A stretch of DNA of 11,286 nt from contig JARFRL010000298.1 of NCBI GenBank assembly GCA_029287275.1, positions 1 to 11,286 on the forward strand, in the 5' to 3' direction. Positions 1 to 9,353 of the stretch are shown piece by piece. Every line of letters begins with the position of its first letter. Position 1 is the stretch's first letter. The notes beneath the pieces are model-generated. The model did no database searches and was not told where the DNA came from. It saw only the letters and a program-made list of their open reading frames with translations. Made by a program: the position numbers and the translations under genes. Source of the DNA: Pontiella desulfatans (GTDB lineage Bacteria > Verrucomicrobiota > Kiritimatiellia > Kiritimatiellales > Pontiellaceae).

Positions 1-1276
1 CGCCGCGCGCGCGCAGTTCGTGGTGGATGAATTCGGTTTCGCGCTCGAAGTCGGGAAGCGTCGCGGCGGTGAGCTCCATCGGCAATTCCAGCGTCAGCGC
101 GCCGCCCGCGAACGCGGCGCCGCCCTCGACGTGCTCGGCGAGATCGCGCGCGAGGGCCTCGACTTCCTCCAGCCGGACCGCGGTGTCGAAATAATCGGTG
201 AGCCGACATGTTTCGAGCAAGCGCCGCACCTTGGGCCGCGGAGCGTAGAGGATGAGCCGCTTGCCGCGTTTCCGGCAAAACTTGTTGATTTCCAGCAGCG
301 CGCCCAGCTCCAGGCTGTTGAACCAGGGAACCGCGTGGACGTCGAACAGCACGTTTTTCCCCTCGGCCGCGGCGTCGATCCGGTCAATGAACTCGCGGGC
401 CGCGGCCTCGCCGTCCAGAGGCTGGTAAAGCTCGACCATCACCCCGAGCTCCTCGAGCGATCCGATATCGGCTTCCTCCAACGCCTGAAAGACGACGGGG
501 CGGTCGCGCATGTTGTGGATGTTGATCATTTGCCGCGAGGCGGAAACGAGAAAGCAGAGGTTTCCGCAGTAGCGACTGAACAGGCGCCGCGGATCGCGGC
601 AGACGCGCCACAGCCATTCGAGCCGCGCGTTTCGCGCCCACTTCGGGGCGCGCTTTTGTTCGCCGGTGATGAAATCCAGCGAGGCGCCGATCCCCAACGC
701 GACAGGCACGTTCCAGCCGCGGACGTGCATGCTGATGAATTTATCCTGCTTGGGCGCGCCGAACGCGACGAACAGAATGTCGGGCGCGGCTTGTTCCAGA
801 CGCAGGAGAATGCCGCGATGATCCAGCTCCAGCAGCGGGGCGTAGGGCGGCGAATAGGTTCCGGCCACCTTCAGGTCGGGATGGCGCTCCTTCAGGATTC
901 GACACGCTTTTTCCGCGACGCCCGCGGCGCCTCCCAAGCCGTAGACGCTCAGGCCTTCCTTGGCGGCGCGCTCGGCGAGCATCGGCGTGAGGTCGGATCC
1001 GGTGACGCGGTCCTTGAGCGCGGGGCCGTAGAACGGCGCCAGCTTCACGATCGGAAAGCCGTCGGCCAACACGAGATCCGCGTCGATCAGGACGCGCTGC
1101 AGTTCGGGATCGCTCCAGGCGCGCGTGACGAAATCGAGGTTGGCGGTGGCGATGTTGGCGGGGCGGCCGGAACGGACGCGGGCGACGATCCAGTCGATGG
1201 CTTCCTCGAAGGTGACGTTGTGAAAAGGCACGCCGTAGATGACCAGCGGAACCGGAGATGATCCATCCATTCGCAT
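1..1276 (-). CDS. WecG/TagA/CpsF-family (GT26) glycosyltransferase fused to STAS domain(s), C-terminus off the window
   Basis: 425 codons are visible and the reading frame leaves the window at its left edge. Residues about 10-245 match the GT26 family, which adds N-acetylmannosamine(uronic acid)-type sugars to a lipid-linked precursor at the inner face of the membrane. Visible motifs are TANLDFV (44-50), ADGFP (71-75), VTGSD (91-95), FGAPKQD (172-178) and a basic WLWRVCRDPRRL stretch (221-232). Thr44 and Asp72 have the 28-residue spacing that I recall for the catalytic pair of TagA. Residues about 260-380 look like a STAS domain (anti-sigma-antagonist fold): FDVHAVPWFNSLELGALL (311-328), then KRGKRLILYAP and RRLLETCRL. 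Ser321 aligns with the phosphoacceptor serine of the DSSG motif. Another STAS-like beginning, LTLELPMELTAATLPDF, starts near 394. The start is ATG at 1276; ATG at 1270 is also possible, and neither has a clear Shine-Dalgarno. The acceptor and sugar cannot be told from the sequence. Confidence 0.88.
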   Translation of the reverse strand, partial: MRMDGSSPVPLVIYGVPFHNVTFEEAIDWIVARVRSGRPANIATANLDFVTRAWSDPELQRVLIDADLVLADGFPIVKLAPFYGPALKDRVTGSDLTPMLAERAAKEGLSVYGLGGAAGVAEKACRILKERHPDLKVAGTYSPPYAPLLELDHRGILLRLEQAAPDILFVAFGAPKQDKFISMHVRGWNVPVALGIGASLDFITGEQKRAPKWARNARLEWLWRVCRDPRRLFSRYCGNLCFLVSASRQMINIHNMRDRPVVFQALEEADIGSLEELGVMVELYQPLDGEAAAREFIDRIDAAAEGKNVLFDVHAVPWFNSLELGALLEINKFCRKRGKRLILYAPRPKVRRLLETCRLTDYFDTAVRLEEVEALARDLAEHVEGGAAFAGGALTLELPMELTAATLPDFERETEFIHHELRARG

Positions 1277-1351
1277 GAAGCCGAATGCTAGAGCGCCGGG
1301 CGGTTCGGCGCAAGTATTTACAAGGCCTGAAATTCTCGCGGATTACGGCGA

Positions 1352-1366
1352 AAACACGGGGTGTTT
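1352..1366. promoter_or_regulatory. Small inverted repeat in the glycosyltransferase/secA divergent spacer
   Basis: AAACAC and GTGTTT are perfect 6-base arms around a GGG centre. The repeat sits midway in the 163-bp spacer between two divergent genes and upstream of the candidate secA promoter. It could be an operator. It has no T-run, so it is not a convincing terminator. A 6-bp arm can arise by chance, so confidence is low. Confidence 0.3.
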
Positions 1367-1380
1367 CACCCACATCCCTC

Positions 1381-1409
1381 TTGTTTACGAAGGCGAAACG
1401 CGCTAGTTT
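1381..1409 (+). promoter_or_regulatory. Candidate sigma70-like promoter of secA
   Basis: TTGTTT (1381-1386) is separated by 17 bases from TAGTTT (1404-1409), 30 bases before the secA start. Each box matches only three of six consensus bases, but the spacing is ideal and a similar arrangement (TTGCCT-17-TACTTT) precedes ftsH. No other pair in this spacer looked better. Confidence 0.35.
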
Positions 1410-1439
1410 CCTTCCTCTTTTCGCGAACAAGGAACAGAC

Positions 1440-4499
<3,060 letters not shown>

Positions 4500-4502
4500 T
4501 GC

Positions 4503-5786
4503 GTGAATTTCGTTGAAACCATCCGCGTGGCGATTGATCGCCACGAGCTGATTCCCGACGGCGCCAACCTGGTGGTCGGTGTTTCGGGCGGCGCGGATTC
4601 GGTCGCCTTCGCGCGCGCGGTTCAACACCTCGGGATTCCGTTCACGGTCGCGCATCTGAACCACAACCTGCGCGGGGCCGAGTCCGCCGAGGACGAACGC
4701 TTCGTCCGGGCGCTCGGCTTCCCGACGGTCGTTAAATCGGTCGACGTGAACGCGCTGGCCGCGGAAACGGGCGTATCGATCGAAATGGCGGCGCGCCAGG
4801 CGCGGCACGACTTCTTCGCGGAGTTCGACGACGCGGTGATCGCCCTCGCGCATCACGCGGACGATCAGGTCGAGACCTTCCTGCTGAAACTCGCCCGCGG
4901 CGCGGGTCCCGATGGCCTTGGCGGAATGAGCCCGTGGCAGGAGATTGGAACCCTGCGAATCATTCGCCCCATGCTAACCATTCCGCGCTCCGCGATTCTC
5001 GACTGGTTGAAGGAAATCGACCAACCGTGGCGCGAAGACGCCAGCAACGCGGACGACGCGTTTCTCCGCAACAAGGTTCGTCTCGAGGCGCTGCCGATGC
5101 TCGAACGCGCGCTGAACCCGAACCTACGCGGAACGATTCTCCGCTCGATGGACATTCTGCGCGCGGAAAACGCGTGGATGGACGCCCTGCTTGAAGGGTT
5201 CTCTCTCCAAGACGAACTACCGTTGGCGGCGAAACGCAGACTTCTGCGAAAATGGCTGTTCGATCAAGGCGCCGCGGAGGCGGGCTTCGAAATGGTGGAG
5301 TCGATCCTCGAACTGATGGAGCTCGGAACGGGCACTAAAATCTTTGAACTCAACGCCCGGCAACGCGTCGTCGTGGAATACGGCGCGCCGCGCTTCGAGG
5401 AGGGCGGCGCGCGGAAGCCGCGGCCGCGCTTCAAGCTGACCACCGAACCCGGAACCGGCTGGCGGAAGGATCATGGCCGCGGAGCGGGCGTGCTCCCCGC
5501 GGAAGCCTCGTTCAGCGCCGAAAGGGTTGGCGACGCGCCGATCGAGATCCGCGCCGCGCGCGCCGGCGACCGGATCGCGCCGATGGGCATGGAAGGTTCG
5601 CGTAAATTGCAGGACATTCTAACCGACCAGAAAGTCCCGAAGGCCGAACGCGAAAACGTTCCCGTCGCGACCTGCCGCGGCGAGATTGTCTGGGTGCCGG
5701 GCTATCGCGTGGCCCGCGGCTGGGAAGTCGCGGACGCGGAGGCCGCCGCGGTTCACGTTAAAGTTGAACGAAACGACTCCGAATGA
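4503..5786 (+). CDS. tilS: tRNA(Ile)-lysidine synthase TilS
   Basis: TilS converts cytidine 34 of tRNA-Ile2 (anticodon CAU) to lysidine using ATP and lysine, which switches the tRNA from Met to Ile identity. It is normally essential. The 427 residues match the E. coli-like long form with a C-terminal domain. Visible are the PP-loop SGGADS (28-33), HLNHNLRG (51-58), AHHADDQVET (116-125), LARGAGPDGLGGM (130-142) and DASNADDAFLRNKVR (179-193). The C-terminal TilS_C region includes AGDRIAPMGM and RKLQDILTDQKVPK (355-380). The start is GTG, the first possible start after the in-frame secA stop, with only TGC between. No clear Shine-Dalgarno is present, so translation probably depends on ribosomes finishing secA. 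The next in-frame methionine (residue 95) lies past the PP-loop and would destroy the enzyme. Confidence 0.97.
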   Translation: MNFVETIRVAIDRHELIPDGANLVVGVSGGADSVAFARAVQHLGIPFTVAHLNHNLRGAESAEDERFVRALGFPTVVKSVDVNALAAETGVSIEMAARQARHDFFAEFDDAVIALAHHADDQVETFLLKLARGAGPDGLGGMSPWQEIGTLRIIRPMLTIPRSAILDWLKEIDQPWREDASNADDAFLRNKVRLEALPMLERALNPNLRGTILRSMDILRAENAWMDALLEGFSLQDELPLAAKRRLLRKWLFDQGAAEAGFEMVESILELMELGTGTKIFELNARQRVVVEYGAPRFEEGGARKPRPRFKLTTEPGTGWRKDHGRGAGVLPAEASFSAERVGDAPIEIRAARAGDRIAPMGMEGSRKLQDILTDQKVPKAERENVPVATCRGEIVWVPGYRVARGWEVADAEAAAVHVKVERNDSE

Positions 5787-5809
5787 CTCCAAGATTGTGC
5801 CTGTAAGCA

Positions 5810-5838
5810 TTGCCTTCACCCATGCGCGGTGGTACTTT
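5810..5838 (+). promoter_or_regulatory. Candidate sigma70-like promoter of ftsH
   Basis: TTGCCT (5810-5815), a 17-base spacer and TACTTT (5833-5838) lie in the 83-bp gap between tilS and ftsH. The boxes match four and three consensus bases. It resembles the pair upstream of secA and would allow ftsH to be transcribed independently of secA-tilS. Confidence 0.4.
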
Positions 5839-5869
5839 TCGCGAGGTTTTTTAAAAGGAAGAAGTAGAT

Positions 5870-7852
5870 ATGGCTGACGACAAACAAAAAAAGAACACGA
5901 AATCAGACAAGCCCGGGAAAAAAGGGCCGCCGCCGATGCCCATGCGCGGTTTGGCGATTTCGTTTCTCATGATGGCCGTGTTTTTGACGGTGCTGCACCT
6001 CTTTTCCAGCTCCTCCAAGACCTCGAACGAGATTGAGTACACCGACTTCGTCAAGCAGGTGAAAGCCGGCCGCGTCACGAAGGTCGACATCGCGCACGAC
6101 GGTGCGGGCAACCATTATGTTTCCGGCATTTCAAAGGATCTGAACGAGGCGGGCTCCACGGAATTCCGCGTTGAAATCATTCTGACCGAGAATCTCATGC
6201 AATTGCTCGAGGAGAACGGCGTGCAGGTGAAGGTCAAGCGGCCCAAAACCATGCTGGTTTCCATTCTCGCGAACATCGTTCCGTTCATTCTGATTTTCGG
6301 CGTCATTTACTTCATCTTCATCCGCCAGATGAAAAACGCGGGACGCGGCGCCATGAGCTTCGGCAAGAGCAAGGCCAAGCTGATGACGCAGGACAAAAAC
6401 AAGATCACGTTCAAGGACGTGGCCGGCGTCGACGAGGCGAAAGAGGAGCTGATGGAGGTCGTCGAGTTCCTGAAAGACCCGAAACAGTTCCAGCAACTGG
6501 GCGGAAAAATGCCCAAGGGCGTGCTGCTCTCCGGCTCGCCGGGCACCGGTAAAACGCTGCTGGCGAAAGCCGTCGCGGGCGAGGCCGACGTGCCGTTCTT
6601 CACGATCAGTGGTTCCGACTTCGTGGAAATGTTCGTGGGCATTGGCGCCTCGCGCGTCCGCGACATGTTCGAACAGGGCAAGAAACAAGCCCCTTGCATT
6701 ATTTTCATCGACGAGATCGACGCGGTCGGCCGCAGCCGTTTCAGCGGCATTGGCGGCGGGCACGACGAACGCGAGCAGACGCTCAACGCGCTGCTCGTCG
6801 AGATGGACGGCTTCGACACGCAAGAAGGCATCATCATCGTCGCGGCCACCAACCGCCCGGACGTGCTCGACCCCGCCCTGATGCGCCCCGGACGCTTCGA
6901 CCGTCAGGTTGAGGTGGACCTGCCGACGCTCGAGGGCCGCGAGCAGATTCTCAAGATTCATTCCCGCAACGTGCGCCTGTCCGACCAAGTGGATCTGCGG
7001 CGCAGCGCCCGCGGCACGCCGGGCTTCTCCGGCGCGGATCTGGCGAACCTCGTGAACGAGGCCGCGTTGCTCGCCTCGCGCCGCGGCGCCGAGTTCGTCG
7101 AGCAAGAGGACATGGAAGAAGCGCGCGACAAAGTGATGTGGGGCCGCGAGCGGCGCAGCCACGTGCTGGATCCCGAAGAGAAGAAACTGACCGCGTATCA
7201 TGAGGCGGGCCACGCCGTCGCGATGTATCACACGCCAATGTGCGAGCCGATCCACAAGGTTACCATCATCCCCCGCGGACGAGCGCTTGGCGCGACGATG
7301 TCGCTGCCGGAAAAGGATCGTTACACGCAATCGCAGAAACGGCTGACCGGCGATCTGGTCGCGCTGATGGGCGGCCGCGCGGCGGAGGAGCTGATCTTCG
7401 GCGACGTGACCACCGGCGCGCACAACGACATCGAACGCGCCACCATGGTCGCGCGGGCCATGGTGTGCGAATACGGCATGAGCACGCTGCTCGGGCCGCA
7501 AAATCTGGGCAGCCACAACCAGCCTGTTTTTCTGGGTCAGGGCATCAGCGGCTCGCATGAACACAGCGAAGAGACGGCGCGGACGATCGATCAGGAAGTT
7601 CGTCGTATCATTTCCGAGGCGTACGACGCGTGCATGAAGATCCTTAAAGACAACAAGGAGCAATTGATCGCGCTGTCCGAACTGCTGATCGAGCGCGAGG
7701 TGCTGGACTTCACCGAGGTTGATTCGATCATGAAGACCGGAAAGCTGCCCGAGACCTTGGAGCCGACGGAAGAAATCCCCGCGGCCGAAGCGCCGGAAGC
7801 CGAGGAAGCTCCGACGGAAGAAACCGCCGAGGATTCAAAAGAAGAATCCTGA
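5870..7852 (+). CDS. ftsH: ATP-dependent zinc metalloprotease FtsH
   Basis: FtsH is a membrane-anchored hexameric AAA+ protease that degrades misassembled membrane proteins and some regulatory proteins. Its 660 residues have a lysine-rich cytoplasmic N-terminus, TM1 (about 27-45), a periplasmic domain (about 47-127) and TM2 (about 128-151). The AAA module has Walker A GSPGTGKT (222-229), pore loop FVG (255-257), Walker B IIFIDEID (277-284) and the second region of homology TNRPDVLDPALMRPGRFDR (327-345). The peptidase has HEAGH (444-448), with Asp520 in GAHNDIERAT as the likely third zinc ligand. All key residues are present. The C-terminal tail from about 627 is Glu/Ala/Pro-rich and probably disordered. 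AAGGAAG (5855-5861), eight bases upstream, supports the start. The gene ends in tandem stops, TGA then TAG. Confidence 0.98.
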   Translation: MADDKQKKNTKSDKPGKKGPPPMPMRGLAISFLMMAVFLTVLHLFSSSSKTSNEIEYTDFVKQVKAGRVTKVDIAHDGAGNHYVSGISKDLNEAGSTEFRVEIILTENLMQLLEENGVQVKVKRPKTMLVSILANIVPFILIFGVIYFIFIRQMKNAGRGAMSFGKSKAKLMTQDKNKITFKDVAGVDEAKEELMEVVEFLKDPKQFQQLGGKMPKGVLLSGSPGTGKTLLAKAVAGEADVPFFTISGSDFVEMFVGIGASRVRDMFEQGKKQAPCIIFIDEIDAVGRSRFSGIGGGHDEREQTLNALLVEMDGFDTQEGIIIVAATNRPDVLDPALMRPGRFDRQVEVDLPTLEGREQILKIHSRNVRLSDQVDLRRSARGTPGFSGADLANLVNEAALLASRRGAEFVEQEDMEEARDKVMWGRERRSHVLDPEEKKLTAYHEAGHAVAMYHTPMCEPIHKVTIIPRGRALGATMSLPEKDRYTQSQKRLTGDLVALMGGRAAEELIFGDVTTGAHNDIERATMVARAMVCEYGMSTLLGPQNLGSHNQPVFLGQGISGSHEHSEETARTIDQEVRRIISEAYDACMKILKDNKEQLIALSELLIEREVLDFTEVDSIMKTGKLPETLEPTEEIPAAEAPEAEEAPTEETAEDSKEES

Positions 7853-7881
7853 TAGACTTTTCCAACGAACGAACCTATTGT
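7853..7881 (+). promoter_or_regulatory. Candidate promoter of the lipoprotein gene, placed for a leaderless transcript
   Basis: TAGACT (7853-7858), a 17-base spacer and TATTGT (7876-7881) match the consensus at four of six positions each. The -10 box ends seven bases before the ATG at 7889, so transcription would begin at or next to the start codon. No Shine-Dalgarno is present in the 36-bp gap after ftsH. Alternatively the gene is read through from ftsH. Confidence 0.35.
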
Positions 7882-7888
7882 TTCAAGC

Positions 7889-8230
7889 ATGAAAACAATG
7901 CGAACAATAGCGGCAGGCGTCGTGGTTACGTTGCTCTTCGGATGCGCGACCACGTTCAAACCTTGGAAACTCAGCGAAGTAGAGGAAGGCATGGCCCGGG
8001 ATCAGATCGTCGACATTCTCGGCGAGCCGGACTACACGGTCGATAAAGACGGCGCCGAATACCTCTACTTCACCTATCAAGAGAGTCTAGCGCCCATGGC
8101 CGACGTCTCGTTGGAAACGCAAGAAGGCGTCGACCGCCGCGTCGAGGAGTTCACGCGAACCTTGAAAGACGTGAAGTATGAAGTGGTGATGGTCGACGGC
8201 AAGATGATCAACTACAAAGAACTCGACTAG
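7889..8230 (+). CDS. Small lipoprotein with SmpA/OmlA (BamE-like) fold
   Basis: This 113-residue protein starts with a short basic n-region (MKTMR), a hydrophobic stretch and a lipobox-like LLFGC, giving a predicted lipidated Cys19. Phe at the -2 position is less usual. The mature part contains LSEVEEGMARDQIVDILGEP (28-47) followed by an aromatic strand EYLYFTY (57-63). This is the typical 'GM..dqV..iLGeP....g.....Y' pattern of SmpA/OmlA proteins, which include the outer-membrane assembly subunit BamE. The C-terminal strand pair KYEVVMVDGKMINYKEL fits the small alpha/beta fold. The family is broad, so a role in the Bam complex is not established. No Shine-Dalgarno precedes the ATG; an internal ATG at 7898 would shorten the n-region by three residues. 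The gene overlaps the convergent gene by four bases. Confidence 0.85.
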   Translation: MKTMRTIAAGVVVTLLFGCATTFKPWKLSEVEEGMARDQIVDILGEPDYTVDKDGAEYLYFTYQESLAPMADVSLETQEGVDRRVEEFTRTLKDVKYEVVMVDGKMINYKELD

Positions 8231-9198
8231 CGTTTCCGGCCGTCCGGCATCATCTCGTCGAGATAGGCGTCGTCTTTCGTGGGATCCCAACCTGGGTTGC
8301 GATCCTTCCAGTCTTTATAGTTGTTGGGTTTCTGATAAGGCGTGTCCCGCTCCCGGTTCCTAAACGCGTCGCTCCATTGTTGTTGGCGCTGCTCGCGTTG
8401 TTGGTCGTAAGGGCTTTCATACGGCTGATATCCTTGGGGCCTCTGTTGGCGCGAATCCTCGAACCCCGGGGTGGATCGATCGGAGCCCGCCGCGCCTCTT
8501 TGAGAAAACGGAGAAACGAGCAACCCCTCGGCCGGCGTCGCGCCGTAGGCGCGGGGTTGGCCGCTCGCCCCCACCCCGCCGCTCTCGACCGGGTCCGACT
8601 GGCGCTGGCGTCCGAACATGTCGGTCTCGCCGCGGGACGAGCTCGAACCGTAACGTGATTCCGTTCGCGTCTCCGCGCCGAATCCGCGCGAGCGGGGATC
8701 GGTGTACCCCCCCGATGGGTTCTGATAACCCTCATACCGGCGGGTCGATCCATCCGCGACCGGAGCGGAGCGGCGGTCCCACGAGTTTCCATCCCGCGCG
8801 GCCCCGAAATCGGCGTTCGCGTCCACGGAGGGATCGATGGCCGCGTACGGATCGTACGGTTCGCCATACGGGTTCTCCGCGCCCGCGGAATCTTCGAGCA
8901 ACCAATTACTTTCCGTCGGCCGAGGCATCGGCCGCGGCGGAGGCGGAGCGGGCATTCGCACGCCGTCCTCCGCTTGAAGCGTGTTCTCGATATCCTTGAA
9001 TTTCTCGGAATCCGCGACGTCCTCGTCCTCTTCGGGAAGATCGGATGGAACCACGAGATCGCTGAGCGTGATTTGAGATCGTTCGCGGAGGTACTTTCGC
9101 GTGACGCGCTTCTTGCGCTCTTCCATCGTTTCCTCGCGCGCGAACGCGAGCGAGGGGAGCAACGCGCAAAGCAATAGAATCTGGACGGCCTTCTTCAT
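8227..9198 (-). CDS. Unrecognised secreted low-complexity protein
   Basis: I do not recognise this 323-residue protein. It begins with a clear Sec signal peptide: MKK, a leucine-rich core and a SLAFA cleavage site after Ala20. The mature N-terminus is strongly charged (21-45), then comes an acidic segment PEEDEDVADSEKF (55-67) and a proline run PAPPPPRPMPRP (83-94). From about 100 on it is rich in Gly, Ser, Arg, Gln, Tyr and Pro with Tyr-Gly and Gln-Arg patches and no clear domain, so it is likely disordered. The end, NNYKDWKDRNPGWDPTKDDAYLDEMMPDG, is cut here as NYKDWKDRNPGWDP and DDAYLDEMM and looks more ordered. The only cysteine (11) is in the signal peptide, so it is not a lipoprotein. 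The mature protein is presumably periplasmic or surface-associated. Codon use is less biased than in secA or ftsH. The signal peptide is the main evidence that the gene is real. Confidence 0.78.
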   Translation of the reverse strand: MKKAVQILLLCALLPSLAFAREETMEERKKRVTRKYLRERSQITLSDLVVPSDLPEEDEDVADSEKFKDIENTLQAEDGVRMPAPPPPRPMPRPTESNWLLEDSAGAENPYGEPYDPYAAIDPSVDANADFGAARDGNSWDRRSAPVADGSTRRYEGYQNPSGGYTDPRSRGFGAETRTESRYGSSSSRGETDMFGRQRQSDPVESGGVGASGQPRAYGATPAEGLLVSPFSQRGAAGSDRSTPGFEDSRQQRPQGYQPYESPYDQQREQRQQQWSDAFRNRERDTPYQKPNNYKDWKDRNPGWDPTKDDAYLDEMMPDGRKR

Positions 9199-9205
9199 TG
9201 CTTAT

Positions 9206-9235
9206 AAACTACGTCCTATCAATCGACCGCGTCAA
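9206..9235 (-). promoter_or_regulatory. Candidate promoter of the secreted-protein gene, placed for a leaderless transcript
   Basis: On the minus strand TTGACG (9235-9230, five of six consensus bases) is followed after 18 bases by TAGTTT (9211-9206). An overlapping TATAAG (9206-9201) is also present. The first -10 box ends seven bases before the ATG at 9198, so the transcript would have almost no leader. No Shine-Dalgarno is visible next to the start. Confidence 0.4.
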
Positions 9236-9251
9236 CCCCGGCGACCCGCGG

Positions 9252-9275
9252 AAGTTCCCCGTTGGCGGGAAACTT
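9252..9275. promoter_or_regulatory. 10-bp inverted repeat in divergent spacer (operator or leader hairpin)
   Basis: The left arm AAGTTCCCCG (9252-9261) and the right arm CGGGAAACTT (9266-9275) pair at nine of ten positions around a TTGG loop; the only mismatch is C9257 with A9270. It lies between the candidate minus-strand promoter and the EIIA/PII gene, about 80 bases before that gene's start. No T-run follows on either strand, so an operator or a 5' leader hairpin fits better than a terminator. Confidence 0.5.
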
Positions 9276-9341
9276 TCCTCGCTTGGGGCTCGCGAGAAAC
9301 ACCGCATGAGAGTACAAGTTTCAAGCTTTCACGCCAAAAGC

Positions 9342-9345
9342 GGAG
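9342..9345 (+). promoter_or_regulatory. Shine-Dalgarno site that fixes the EIIA/PII start
   Basis: GGAG lies eight bases before ATG 9354. The open frame extends 52 codons further upstream through the divergent promoter region, but the upstream ATG at 9198 has no ribosome binding site. It would also add sequence outside the EIIA family. Confidence 0.75.
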
Positions 9346-9353
9346 AAAATACA

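Noticed and set aside
20..1261. A 413-codon plus-strand open frame over the glycosyltransferase gene.
   Set aside because: It is the in-register complement of a well-supported GT26-STAS protein, and its translation is Arg/Gly/Val/His-rich without motifs.
1418..1426. TTTTCGCGA shared by the secA (1418-1426) and ftsH (5836-5844) leaders as a common regulatory motif.
   Set aside because: CGCGA is very frequent in this GC-rich sequence and only two copies support the motif.
5822..5854. A tiny open frame (MRGGTFREVF) ending just before the ftsH Shine-Dalgarno, a possible leader peptide.
   Set aside because: It starts inside the spacer of the candidate promoter, so it would probably not be transcribed from there, and it has no ribosome binding site.
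8377..8999. Two plus-strand open frames opposite the secreted-protein gene (8377-8658 and 8655-8999).
   Set aside because: They are arginine/proline-rich shadow frames without start signals; the minus strand has a clear signal peptide.
9198..9353. A 52-codon upstream extension of the EIIA/PII gene starting at ATG 9198.
   Set aside because: It runs through the divergent promoter and inverted repeat and has no ribosome binding site. ATG 9354 has GGAG at a good distance and begins the EIIA domain.
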